From the NCBI GenBank assembly GCA_003427395.1, contig BFEA01000060.1, positions 1,258,729 through 1,313,989 of the forward strand: DNA of 55,261 nucleotides, in the 5' to 3' direction. Shown piece after piece: positions 38,992 to 48,274 of the stretch. Source of the stretch: Chara braunii (lineage: Eukaryota; Streptophyta; Charophyceae; Charales; Characeae). The notes beneath the pieces were generated by a model. It saw nothing but the letters and a program-made list of their open reading frames with translations. It ran no database searches and was not told the DNA's origin. The translations under genes were made by a program, and so were the position numbers. Every line of letters starts with the position of its first letter. Positions within the stretch are counted from its first letter, which is position 1.

Positions 38992-39139
38992 GGTCCCACT
39001 AGCAAAGAGGATCGGATCGAATGCATGGAAGAGTTTATGGAGATGTGCAGGAAATCGAGATTGAACTGCTTTTCTGCATCTGTGCTTAAAACACATCCAG
39101 ATTCAGGAGCTGGATCCTATCCTTTTTGCTAGTGGGACC
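38992..39139. mobile_element. Family B foldback B4
   Basis: GGTCCCACTAGCAAAGAGGA to ATCCTTTTTGCTAGTGGGACC region, 148 bp. It forms the left end of the duplicated unit that continues to 39785. Confidence 0.85.
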
Positions 39140-39785
39140 TTTGCCTGGGGGTAGTGGTGGTCTAAAGGTGGTAGCCCGGAGCATTATTGTGTCAATGTGA
39201 TTCCATCTGGACTGGAAATTCCACCTCTGGCAAAAAGAGGCTCGGAGGTAGTGGTGGTCTAAAGGGTCTAAAGGGAGAGACGGTTAACGGAGGCCTCAAT
39301 TTTTTAGACCACTTGTCAGGCCATTTATAACAAAACCCAAGGGTCATTTTAACCAAAAAATACTAACTGCTTACAAAAAAAAACTTGCAAAAAAAAATAT
39401 ATGAAAAAAAAACTTCAAAAACCTATAAAAGAGCAAGGCAAAAGTGTGTGGGGGGCCTGTTAACCGCTTATGTCTAAAGGTGGCAGCCAGCAGCATTACT
39501 ATTATTATTTTTTTTTTTTTCTTTTTAAAAAAAAGACACATTCTTCTCTCAATTTCACCTCACACTACCTACCTACGACTGCTCCTAATTGTATGCCTGT
39601 GTCAATGTGATTCCATCTGGACTGGAACCCATGATGTATGTGTTTATAAACTGTTACGTGGGTGTGCCTTCGAGCCACGGGGTGTTCGTCATGGGGGCAA
39701 CCTACAAGTTTGCACGTCCTCCTGGCAAATAGATTTTGAGTGCTCCCAGGGGAAAGGTCCCACTTGCACGGACTAAGAGATTTTG
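39093..39785 (+). repeat. Duplicated unit of about 0.7 kb, copy 1
   Basis: From ACATCCAGATTCAGGAGCT to AAGAGATTTTG this matches 42291-43011 almost base for base, including GTCTAAAGGGTCTAAAGGGA and CCATGATGT. It begins inside family B4 and stops inside a half copy of family A (39756-39783). It contains AT-rich tracts and no conserved ORF. Confidence 0.9.
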
Positions 39786-39828
39786 TGTTACATGCTGCGC
39801 CTGCAACAGGCTGCACGGGCCATTTTCA

Positions 39829-40160
39829 GGCCCGTGTCATTTTCAGCCTGAAAGCCTGAAAACGAAGGCTTACAGGCCCCGTGTCATTTTCAGCCTGAAA
39901 GCCTGAAAACGAAGGCTTACAGGCCCCGTGTCAGTTTGAGCCTAAAAGCCTGAAAACCAGGACCTACAGGCCCCGTGTCTGTTTTAGCCTGACAGCCTGA
40001 AAACCAGGGCCTACAGGCCTCGTGTCTGTTTCAGCCTGACAGCCTGAAAACCAGGGTCTACAGGCCCCGTGTCTGTTTCAGCCTGACAGCCTGAAAACCA
40101 GGGCCTACAGGCCCCGTGTCGTTTCAGCCTGACAGCCTGAAAACAAGGGCCTATAGGCCC
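39829..40160 (+). repeat. 47-bp minisatellite, about seven units
   Basis: The unit contains GGCCCCGTGTCTGTTTCAGC and CTGACAGCCTGAAAACCAGG. Early units have GAAAGCCTGAAAACGAAGG, later ones GACAGCCTGAAAACCAGGG. The spacers are part of the unit, so this is not a CRISPR array. Confidence 0.93.
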
Positions 40161-40161
40161 T

Positions 40162-40256
40162 CAGGCTTTAGCCAGAAGCTACCTGGAAACTTCCCGGCAG
40201 TTTCCTCAGGCTTTAGCCAGAAGCTACCTGGAAACTTCCGGAAGTTCCTCAGGGGC
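40162..40256 (+). repeat. About 47-bp direct repeat (two units)
   Basis: CTCAGGCTTTAGCCAGAAGC followed by TACCTGGAAACTTCC, twice, directly after the 47-bp minisatellite. Confidence 0.88.
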
Positions 40257-40314
40257 TAGCATGTTTGGGCATTGGCAAGGGCAGCCTCCTGGACGGGCCA
40301 GCACTATATAAGAC

Positions 40315-40322
40315 TGGCCCGC
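40315..40322 (+). promoter_or_regulatory. Candidate TATA box downstream of tandem repeats
   Basis: TATATAAG sits 60 bp after the two tandem repeat arrays. A GC-rich leader with GAGAGA tracts follows (40490-40500 and 40690-40707). The arrangement of upstream repeats, TATA box and leader resembles the U3/R part of an LTR or a Pol II promoter. No second LTR and no gag/pol ORF is visible, and the 40.3-41.3 kb region shows no recognised gene. Confidence 0.35.
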
Positions 40323-41303
40323 CCTACAGGCAGGGTGAGTTGACAGGTACTTCCCAGGCACATCACGTGCAGTCAGGAGGCAGGAGGTAGTCTTCAGGGT
40401 TCGGCAGCTGCACTCTGGAGGAGCGCTGCAGGAGTAGTACTAGCATTAGCAGTAGTCTTCAGCGCTGGGCGCCATAGCTAGAGTAGTACTAGAGAGAGAG
40501 ATTGGGCGGAGGCCTGGGATACTTACCTGCAGCGCTGTTGCTCCAGCTTCGTCTTCGAGGTACCTGCAGCACAGCGCCATCTTCACAGGTTAGTACCTGA
40601 CACATGAGAGAGAGAGTCCTTCTTCCTCTTCTCAGTCCACCATCTCCTTCTCACCCTCTCGCTATCTGACTTCACTGCATCAGCAGACTACGAGAGAGAG
40701 AGAGAGAGCTTGGTGACATTGGATCCAGACTCGGCATGGGACTTCAGACATTTTGAAAAGGGATTATTTGGGACTTGTAACGAGACTTGGTGTTGAGGAC
40801 TTTCCCATCTCCCCCTTCCTCTTCTTCGTCTGATCCCTTCCTCTTCGTCTGTGTATGTCTGGACCTGGCGCCTCTTTCTTGTGTATAGCACCAGGCCCCA
40901 TCACACTTCGTGATGAGCATGATGTATGTTTGGTCTGCGTTGAAACATCGATTGGGCTAGTCTTTAGTACTATAGCATTCTGCTTCGCTATCTTGTGCTA
41001 CGTGAAAGAGGTCAGTCCCGGTCAGGTCAGGACTTGGCTGTGTATACCCCCTTCTTACCCCCTTCTTACCCCCTTCCTACCAACCAGGACACTCGGTTAG
41101 TTCAGGCCACAGTAGGCCACCAGCGTAGCGAAGCTGAAGGGTGTATACACAGCCACATTCCTGGCTGCGAACTCCGACGGATCCAACATTTTGGATGCAT
41201 CTGGACAGCTTCGACGGTGCCATACAATTTGAATTGTTTCTCACAGGAGCTAGGCCCACGATTTGCACAGACGATGAGATCGGATTCGTTGTCGTTGTGG
41301 TGT

Positions 41304-41425
41304 CGGACGGAAGCCGGACGGAAGTTCCCTGCGTCGTCAGCTGCTTGTTGCCGATGCCAATTGGCGGACGGAAGCCGGACGGAAGTTTCCTGCGTCGTCA
41401 GCTGCTCGTTGCCGATGCCAATTTC
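41304..41425. repeat. 61-bp tandem repeat (two units)
   Basis: CGGACGGAAGCCGGACGGAA and TGCGTCGTCAGCTGCT, twice, with few differences. Confidence 0.88.
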
Positions 41426-41441
41426 CCATCTCCCACGCCAA

Positions 41442-41553
41442 GGGCCTGGCTCCGCAGGAGCAAAAGACGAAAAATATAGCGCTGCATCTTCCCATCTCCT
41501 GGGGCAAGATTCGTTCTCATTTTGCACATTTGGTGAGTAGTGGAGCAAGGCCC
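41442..41553. mobile_element. Family D foldback D5
   Basis: GGGCCTGGCTCCGCAGGAGC on the left; CATTTGGTGAGTAGTGGAGC and AAGGCCC on the right. Followed by AAGAGATCTGAAATAAG, as is D6. Confidence 0.75.
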
Positions 41554-41608
41554 AAGAGATCTGAAATAAGCGCAACAAAAAAAAAACAACCAACAACTAT
41601 AGGGCAGC

Positions 41609-41733
41609 GGCGGGGCGGTCAACCTCGTTCCGCAGGCGCAAAAGAACAGAAATATGGCGTTGCATCTTCCCATCTCCTAGGGAAAGATTCATTCTCATCT
41701 TGCACATTTGGTGAGCAGTGGAGCGAGGCCCCC
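41609..41733. mobile_element. Family D foldback D6
   Basis: GGCGGGGCGGTCAACCTCGT (degraded left end) to GTGAGCAGTGGAGCGAGGCC. The same 17-base flank as D5 follows it, so the D5/D6 pair arose by duplication. Confidence 0.72.
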
Positions 41734-41751
41734 AAGAGATCTGAAATAAGA

Positions 41752-41871
41752 GACCTCGCTGCACTACTCTCGACATGCACAACAGACAAAACTCACGGCG
41801 GTGTATCTTTCCATATTCTAGCGGAAGATTCACTCTCGTTTTGCACATTTCGAGAGTAGTGCAGCGAGGCC
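41752..41871. mobile_element. Family D foldback D7
   Basis: GACCTCGCTGCACTACTCTC to GAGAGTAGTGCAGCGAGGCC, 120 bp, with about 20-bp terminal arms that pair fully. Confidence 0.88.
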
Positions 41872-42290
41872 GCACCTGTCCGCCTGCACAAGTAACATAC
41901 ACACAATACAACCCCCCCCCAAAAAAAACCGACCACCTATCTTCTGGGCATCGCAACAAAAAAAGCTCGCAAAGGATTCAGTCAGTCCGCCTCCGTCGAT
42001 CTCCCAAAAGGATTCGGTCAGTCCACCTCCATCGATCTCCCAATGTAACGAACGGTCGGGTAACCGGTCGACGCCCTATATACCCACTTACACCTATTTT
42101 TTAGGCCTAGTTGTGCACGACTCTGCACGACAACACATCCGACAACAGCCGTCGACGACCCACATTGTGAATGCAGCTGGACAAACGTGGCTGCCTCGGT
42201 GCACTCGTCCCCACCCGGCCCTAAAGCTAGGTTCTATATGCAGCCACCGGGCAAAACGCATCCATCTATACGCAGCCATTCCTGGCTGCG
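41872..42290. other. Unassigned stretch with short direct repeats
   Basis: AAAGGATTCAGTCAGTCCGC and AAAGGATTCGGTCAGTCCAC (41970-42030) repeat. CAGCCATTCCTGGCTGCGAA (42274-42293) matches 41149-41172. No gene was recognised. Confidence 0.5.
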
Positions 42291-43011
42291 AACATCCAGA
42301 TTCAGGAGCTCGATCCTATCCTTTTTGCTAGTGGGACCTTGGCCCGGGGGTAGTGGTGGTCTAAAGGTGGTAGCCCGTAGCATTATTGTGTCAATCTGAT
42401 TCCATCTGGACTGGAACGTCCACCTCTGGCAAAAAGAGGCTTGGAGGTAGTGGTGGTCTAAAGGGTCTAAAGGGAGAGACGGTTAACAGAGGCCTCAATT
42501 TTTTAGACCACTTGTCGGGCCATTTATAACAAAACCCAAGGGTCATTTTAACCAAAAAATACTAACTGCTTACAAAAAAAAACATGCAAAAAAAAAAAAA
42601 TTGAAAAAAAAAAACTTTAAAAACCTATAAAAGGAGCAAGGCAAAAGTGTGTGGGGGTCCCTGTTAACCGTTTATGTCTAAAGGTGGTAGCCAGCAGCAT
42701 GACTATTATTATTTTTATTTTTTTTTCTTTTCTTTTAAAAAACAAAGCTACATTCTTCTCTCAATTTCACCTCGCACTACCTACCTACCACTACTAATTG
42801 TACGCATGTGTCAATGCGATTCCATCTGGACTGGAACCCATGATGTCCAGATGGAATCCCATGATGTGTTTACAAACTGTTACGTGGGTGTGCCTTTAAG
42901 CCACGGGGTTTTCGTCATGGGGGCAACCTACAAATTTGCACGTCCTCCTGGCAAATAGATTTTGAGTGCTCCCAGGGGCAAGGTCCCACTTGCACGGACT
43001 AAGAGATTTTG
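42291..43011 (+). repeat. Duplicated unit of about 0.7 kb, copy 2
   Basis: Matches 39093-39785. It starts in half a family B palindrome (B5, 42291-42338) and runs into a full family A palindrome (A4). Small differences include an extra ATGATGTCCAGATGGAATCC segment near 42840. Confidence 0.9.
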
Positions 43012-43058
43012 GGCGTTGATCTCCGTTATCTACGGCCACTGTCAGTGCAAGTGGGACC
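42982..43058. mobile_element. Family A foldback A4
   Basis: GGTCCCACTTGCACGGACTA to CAGTGCAAGTGGGACC, 77 bp. The right arm is shortened. C3 abuts it without a gap. Confidence 0.8.
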
Positions 43059-43170
43059 TACCTTCTTCCCCTGAATACAACGTATATGGTCATTATAGCT
43101 GAATTTCAAGTCTCTTTCAGTCCGTCGCCCCTTTTTTTTCCCTGTAGGTTGTATTCGGGGGAAGACGGTA
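43059..43170. mobile_element. Family C foldback C3
   Basis: TACCTTCTTCCCCTGAATAC to GTATTCGGGGGAAGACGGTA, 112 bp. It contains CAGTCCGTCGCCCCTTTTTT, which recurs just downstream at 43197 as GGCCGTCGCCCCTTTTTT. Confidence 0.85.
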
Positions 43171-43210
43171 AGGCCCAGTTGGGTGATTCTGTGCTCTCAC
43201 CTCCTCCAGG

Positions 43211-43404
43211 CCGTCGCCCCTTTTTTTTTTTTTTTTTTTTTTTTTACATTCTTGAGAAGAAAAGGTATAAGGGAAAAGTGTTACAAGAAAGAAATGCATC
43301 TGTCCAAATGCAATGCATATGGCTGCCACAGCCCGACCGACCCCCACAACTGCTCACCAGTCGAGTGGTGGGGAGCGGAATTGAGCTTTAGGGGCAAGTA
43401 AGGC

Positions 43405-43440
<36 letters not shown>

Positions 43441-43460
43441 NAAAAAAAAAAAAAAAAAAA
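43211..43460. repeat. Poly(T) and poly(A) tracts
   Basis: T run 43211-43235 and A run 43408-43460 (with one N at 43441). They are probably the tails of two retroposed pieces in opposite orientation. Confidence 0.7.
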
Positions 43461-43715
43461 AGGCCTAACCCGCTTGGCTCTAAATTCCTCAAAGATTTCC
43501 CTGATTAGGTCACATTCAATGGGGCCCAAAATTGAGCTTTTAGCGGTTTCCAAAAAAAAAAAAAAAGAGCTTTTGGCAAATACGGTCCTACCCCCCCTGG
43601 CTCTGTTTTCCTCCCTCAAGATTTCCCTAACTGGGCAGACCAGTGGAGGGCAAAATTGAGCTTGGGGCAGATAAGGCCCACCCCCCTGGCTGTCATTTCC
43701 TCAAAGATTTCCCGA
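43372..43715. repeat. Degenerate repeat of about 110-130 bp, three copies
   Basis: AAATTGAGCTT, AAGGCC and TTCCTCAAAGATTTCCC recur in order at about 43378-43505, 43530-43628 and 43651-43715. Confidence 0.6.
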
Positions 43716-43719
43716 ATCT

Positions 43720-43900
43720 CTACGCTCTGGCTGCTGCGAAGAGCTATCTCTACGCTCTGGCTGCTGCAAAGAGCTATGTCTGTGTGTTGTGGCTGCTGCA
43801 AATGCTTGCCTGTGTGTTGTGGCTGCTGCAAATGCTTGCCTGTGTGTTGTGGCTGCTGCAAATGCTTGCCTGTGTGTTGTGGCTGCTGCAAATGATATGC
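43720..43900 (+). repeat. 30-bp minisatellite, four units plus two 28-bp relatives
   Basis: TGTGTGTTGTGGCTGCTGCA with AATGCTTGCC occurs at 43781, 43811, 43841 and 43871. Two units of TCTACGCTCTGGCTGCTGC type precede (43720 and 43748). The 30-bp period keeps all frames open; no start or domain supports a gene. Confidence 0.93.
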
Positions 43901-43938
43901 TGATATTCCCCACCAGAAGGGAGGAAAGCACTAACTAC

Positions 43939-44060
43939 GGGCCTCGCTCCACTACTCTCGAAATTTGCAAAACGAGAGTGAATCTTCCGCTAGAACATGG
44001 AAAGATACACCGCTATGATGTTTGTCTTTTGTGCATGTGGAGAATAGTGGAGCGACGGCC
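43939..44060. mobile_element. Family D foldback D8
   Basis: GGGCCTCGCTCCACTACTCT to GAATAGTGGAGCGACGGCC, 122 bp. The interior is GAATCTTCCGCTAGAACATG and GGAAAGATACACCGC, the opposite orientation to D7. Confidence 0.87.
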
Positions 44061-44061
44061 T

Positions 44062-45263
44062 TGCGACGGCCTATGTTTCTGCTGTTCGAGGGGGCTTGGG
44101 CATCATCAAGGCTCTGCTGGCTGCAGCGAGGGACAGTCCAGTCAAGCGGCATTATACTTATCCTGGGTGAGAGGCTTGAGCAAAAGAGCCTCAGGCCTCT
44201 GTTCCCATTGTCCATGAACCTTGCCACTCACTATATGGCTCTTGTTCATGCCTCATTACAATAGGGAGCTGTGGGCCAGTGGTGTCATCATTCGCCTCAT
44301 TACTCATTTTCATAATCCCCTGCAGAATGATTTCCTCCAGAATAAGAATAACATGGTACCTCTTTCCTTTCCTTTCCTATAAAGAACATCTGATTACAAA
44401 ACGGAGCTGTGGGGCAGTGGCCTCCGTGCAAATGATGCAAACCATGCAGAGAAGGCTGCCGGTGGTATACCCCCTGCACAAGGATGACACACACAAATGG
44501 AGAAATGTCTGAAATAGTCCAGAGTTAAAAAAAAGAAAAGAAACAAAAAAAAGAGCGTCAATGGCACTATTTGAAACGAGCCTCAATGGCACTATTAGCC
44601 TCAATGGCACTATTTGAAACTGTAAGAGGCAAAAACGACACGAATGGGGGAAAAAAGAGCTGCCACCAAACTCAAAAAGGGAATGGAAGTTAAAAAAAAA
44701 AGAAAAAAAGGCAATGGAAGTGCTGCGCGCCGCCGTTGGTAATTTTTCATTCGTTTACTTTGCTGTAGTTATGACACCCGGCCTGGACCATGGGGCGCGG
44801 TGCTTTCATCGCGGGAGTTCCTCTTCATTCATTGCCAGAGTTCCTCGACACTTAACCACTCGTCGTCTTTATTATTCTTTATTATTCCAGAAGATATGGT
44901 TAAACCACCAGTATACTTCCTCAAGTTGTGACTGTTAACAAGCCACAGTTTTACGAAACGTACGGGCGACTTCAGGAGCGGCCAAATTCATCCGAGTAGA
45001 AATGTTTCTACTCTTATTTTCTCCGTGGCTGATAGCTGGGCCAAGTACTGGTGGGTTAATCTTTATGAACTCTTCTTTTGTGACCCATGTAAACCAGCGA
45101 TGATGTGGTCTCACCCATGAGGTAGGGTCCATGGAAGGTTGTCTTCCTCTCTTGTAAATGAGTTTCCCTAGTGATGGCTGTTGCAAACTTGTACTTATGG
45201 TTTGGGTTTATGCGATCTGTGGGGGGAGGGGGGAAATCTCTTCCAGCTTCTGATAAGGCGGCT
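44062..45263. other. Unassigned stretch
   Basis: CCTCAATGGCACTATT occurs three times (44571-44612), and GGAGCTGTGGGNCAGTGG twice (44264 and 44402). No gene with conserved motifs was found on either strand. Confidence 0.45.
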
Positions 45264-45378
45264 TACCGTCTTCCCCCAAACACAACGCACCCTCATTTTG
45301 CCTGCACCTGACTGGAAAAGGAACTTGTATACACTCGTTCTGGTTCTGGGGCTGCGTTGTGTTCGGTGGAAGACGGTA
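45264..45378. mobile_element. Family C foldback C4
   Basis: TACCGTCTTCCCCCAAACAC to GTGTTCGGTGGAAGACGGTA, 115 bp. Confidence 0.83.
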
Positions 45379-45496
45379 GTAAAGGATGGTTCCTTGGTTT
45401 TCGGAAGAGAGATTGAACCCTCTGGGTCGCATCTTTCTTTCGGGTCTTTGGGCTCCATTTCTTCGTTCATTACCCCCTACACCCCCCCCCCTCTCC

Positions 45497-45530
45497 CTGT
45501 CTCTTATACACATCTAGATGTGTATAAGAG
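45497..45530. other. Truncated Nextera mate-pair junction adapter (assembly artefact)
   Basis: CTGTCTCTTATACACATCT followed by AGATGTGTATAAGAG; the last ACAG is missing and the sequence switches to CGCGGAACAA. It follows a C-rich run. The sequences on either side may not be adjacent in the genome. Confidence 0.96.
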
Positions 45531-46947
45531 CGCGGAACAAGCTGGCCATGTTAGGTGGAGAAGAGTATCCAGGATCTGTTGCCATCCTCATCTTCTTCTT
45601 GTTTGTTGTTGAACTTGGACCTCTCTCTCCCTCTTTTCTCCCTCTTCCTTTCTTTCTTTTCCCTCCGGTTCCTTGTGGAGAATGGCTAAATTCATTATAT
45701 GAACTTAGCGTCACTAACAGGGCGGATACAATGTAAGGTGCAGGTGTCCTTGAAGGCAATTGGGTGTGTCACAGAATCGTCGCTGACCTTGCATCACTCA
45801 AATTACAGCTGCAGTGAGTCATTCCCATTTCACCAGAACAGCACAGTCATTGTAAAATACTCGTATTTTATGAATATCCTTGTCATGATATCTATGCATC
45901 GGTGTGGGAAAGGGGTTGCTGTGGTGATTATTTAAAAATTAAAACGCACGATGCCTGTGTCCGCTTCATGACGCCGCATATGCTTCTTCATCAGGCGAGA
46001 TAGAGAATGCTGCGATTGCCATGATGTTTGGCAGATCTATGCATTTTGATTGGTGTCCATCGCTACATCGCCGACCATGGAAACAGACAGACGAAGGCGG
46101 TTCGAAAACAGAGAAACGAGATGAAAAAAGAATGAAACAAGTTACTGCAGCACAAAGAACAAAACACAAGATAAAAACAATCCTATAAAAAAAAAAGGAA
46201 CAAGGAGAGAGGAGGAGAGATTTCTGTCCGGGTCGTTCGACCAACGTGCAGACCTGAGTTCAAATCCCCTGGATGAACAGAACCAAATTCCGAATTACTT
46301 AAAAAAAATAAATAAATAAAAAATAATAATAATAATAGTAATAAATTTCGAATTACCTGGGGCTCTTCACTTCAAAGAGAATAAGATCTCAAGGCCGGCC
46401 GTTACCTTTGTAGGGAAAAGAGAAGCATCACCGACCCAAAAAAAAAAAAAAAAAAACGAACTGAAAAGACAGACAAAGACAGTTGAAAACACAGAAAGGA
46501 GATGAAAAAATGAAAGAAGTTGGTTGTTAGATGAAGACGGACCAAGACAAAATAAACGAGAGATGTGACGTTGCCCCGCATTCCACCATTCACCAATTGC
46601 CAGAATGGTGAGTCTAATCTTGCAGCAAAACGTGACTAGATACATTTGTCACTCTTACATTTGGCGAGTGGCGAGGAGAAACAAAGGGGCCTATGGGACT
46701 GTGGGACTGTGAAACCGCAGCTCACCCAGCAGCCAAAAACTGAGACTCCTCATCAGTTTGACACTACTGACTACTTTTGGTAATAATGGTGACCCAAGGA
46801 CCCATGGGAAGGAGAGGGGGGACCGCTTCAGCTGGGACTTCTCGGGCAAGCAGTGTGCGCACTGTGTGTTGGGTCCAATGCATCTGACCCGCATCCAAAT
46901 GAGAGATGAGGACTGTGTTCACAAACTGTCGAGTCCAGTGCCCAACG
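45531..46947. other. Unassigned stretch with retroposon-like tails
   Basis: A-rich tracts at 46185-46195, 46301-46345 and 46439-46456. GAGTTCAAATCCC (46257-46269) resembles a B box but has no A box at the right distance. No gene was recognised. Confidence 0.45.
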
Positions 46948-47060
46948 TAACCGTCTTCCTCGAGTAGGACGTACTACAGTGACTACAACTGTATTTGGGG
47001 CACAACTTTAGTCTAGATGCTGCAATAATGACCGTACATTCTATGCGGCGGAAGAATGCA
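46948..47060. mobile_element. Family C foldback C5 (diverged)
   Basis: TAACCGTCTTCCTCGAGTAG on the left; AATAATGACCGTACATTCTA and GCGGCGGAAGAATG on the right. Confidence 0.6.
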
Positions 47061-47334
47061 GACGGATCTGAAACAGATCTGATACAGGGTGCTCGCTAAT
47101 CAGGTTGCTTGATTGTCGTAATGCCAGGCTCACTCTTATCTACAACTTCAACGCAAGAGCGACTACCAAATTGATGTAATAGGGGAGAATCCCAACTTGT
47201 GCAGACTTGGTTGTGAAGACAGCCTTTCCCAAGAAGAAGAGTAATTAAAGCTGAAACTGCCAACGTCTTCTGTAATAGCAAGAGATGGTAGCGTGCTGCT
47301 GAGTACTCTACGGGCGACCTATCACATTACAACA

Positions 47335-47537
47335 GGCAGGGGGAGGGGAGAGGGAGGAGAGGGAGGAGAGGGAGGAGACTCGATCTGGCTGCCTTGGCAA
47401 CTGCCGGAACTCGACTGTGGTAGTCAGTTTATCTATCTGATAAGGTCGATTTGACGGTTGCTGGAAGTTTCTTGGGGCGCCGAGGAGAGGGGAGGGTGAG
47501 GGGGAGGGGGAGGGGGCGGGGGGGGGGGGGTTGCGAG
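47335..47537. repeat. G-rich tracts capable of G-quadruplexes
   Basis: GGGAGGAGAGGGAGGAGAGG units at 47340-47378 and a run from GGGGAGGGTGAGGGGGAGGG to a block of 13 G (47490-47530). They lie 0.75-0.95 kb upstream of the thioesterase gene. The rest of 47.06-48.27 kb shows no gene. Confidence 0.7.
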
Positions 47538-48274
47538 GGGGTAGGGTCTTCGTCACTGACATCTGTGGATGGGTGGCTGTGGGAGTAGCTGTTATTTGAA
47601 GAGATCAGGGGATGTATATGGTCGCATTGCTGACAGGAACTGGCGGAAAGTACGAAGGAGTCTTGATGCGCGGGTCTTGCATGTGGCTGATCGGGACATG
47701 GCCATTGTACACTATTGTTATGGAGATTCCTTTGGCTAGCAAGTGATTGGCTGCTTGCATGCGTGTGTGTGATTCACAATTTGCCTCAGACGGTCGTGTG
47801 GCTGGCAGCAACAAACTGGTTTCTGGGCTGTGGGAAGGAGCGTCGTTGAATTTTGGTTGACTTTGACTGTTGAGTCTTGACCAATGCAGTTACGCTTTTG
47901 GTCAGTCCAGTTACGGATTCCTTGTATAGGTCTTAGAGTCTTTGACATTTGTGTCTGTGTAGGTCTGCTCTGTGGGTGTATAGCTGTCGCTGAAGAAGAC
48001 CTGTGGAAGGATTAGGGTTGGGATATCAGGTCTGGAGGCTCGTTTGTTCAGGAAAAGCCCGCGACTGTAAATAGCAGTGTCCAAAGTATGTGTATGCCTG
48101 TTTCCCTTGGTGTTCGTTTGCTGTACTCGATAAGTGGTTAATCTTAGTTCCAGCCTTGCTGTTCTAGACTGAAGTCCTACTCCTCTTGTATACTGGATAG
48201 CTCGAGAAGCTGCACTGTGCATTTGCAGTGCACGTAAGAGAACATCCGTTGTGTAATTTATCGCTTTCCTAACG

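Noticed and set aside
39829-40160. Regularly spaced repeats resembling a CRISPR array
   Set aside because: The spacers are part of the repeat unit and are conserved between units, and the context is eukaryotic. It is a minisatellite.
44935-45186. 83-codon minus-strand frame with balanced composition
   Set aside because: It looks less biased than neighbouring frames, but I recognise no domain, no homologous copy exists in the window and no gene signals support it.
45181-45612. Open frames with VSYTHLDVYK and MCIRDR around the adapter junctions, also at 50625-50810
   Set aside because: These peptides are translations of Nextera adapter sequence, not genes.
46215-46275. Possible tRNA-like SINE with GAGTTCAAATCCC
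   Set aside because: A B-box-like word and a later A tail are present, but there is no A box at tRNA spacing.
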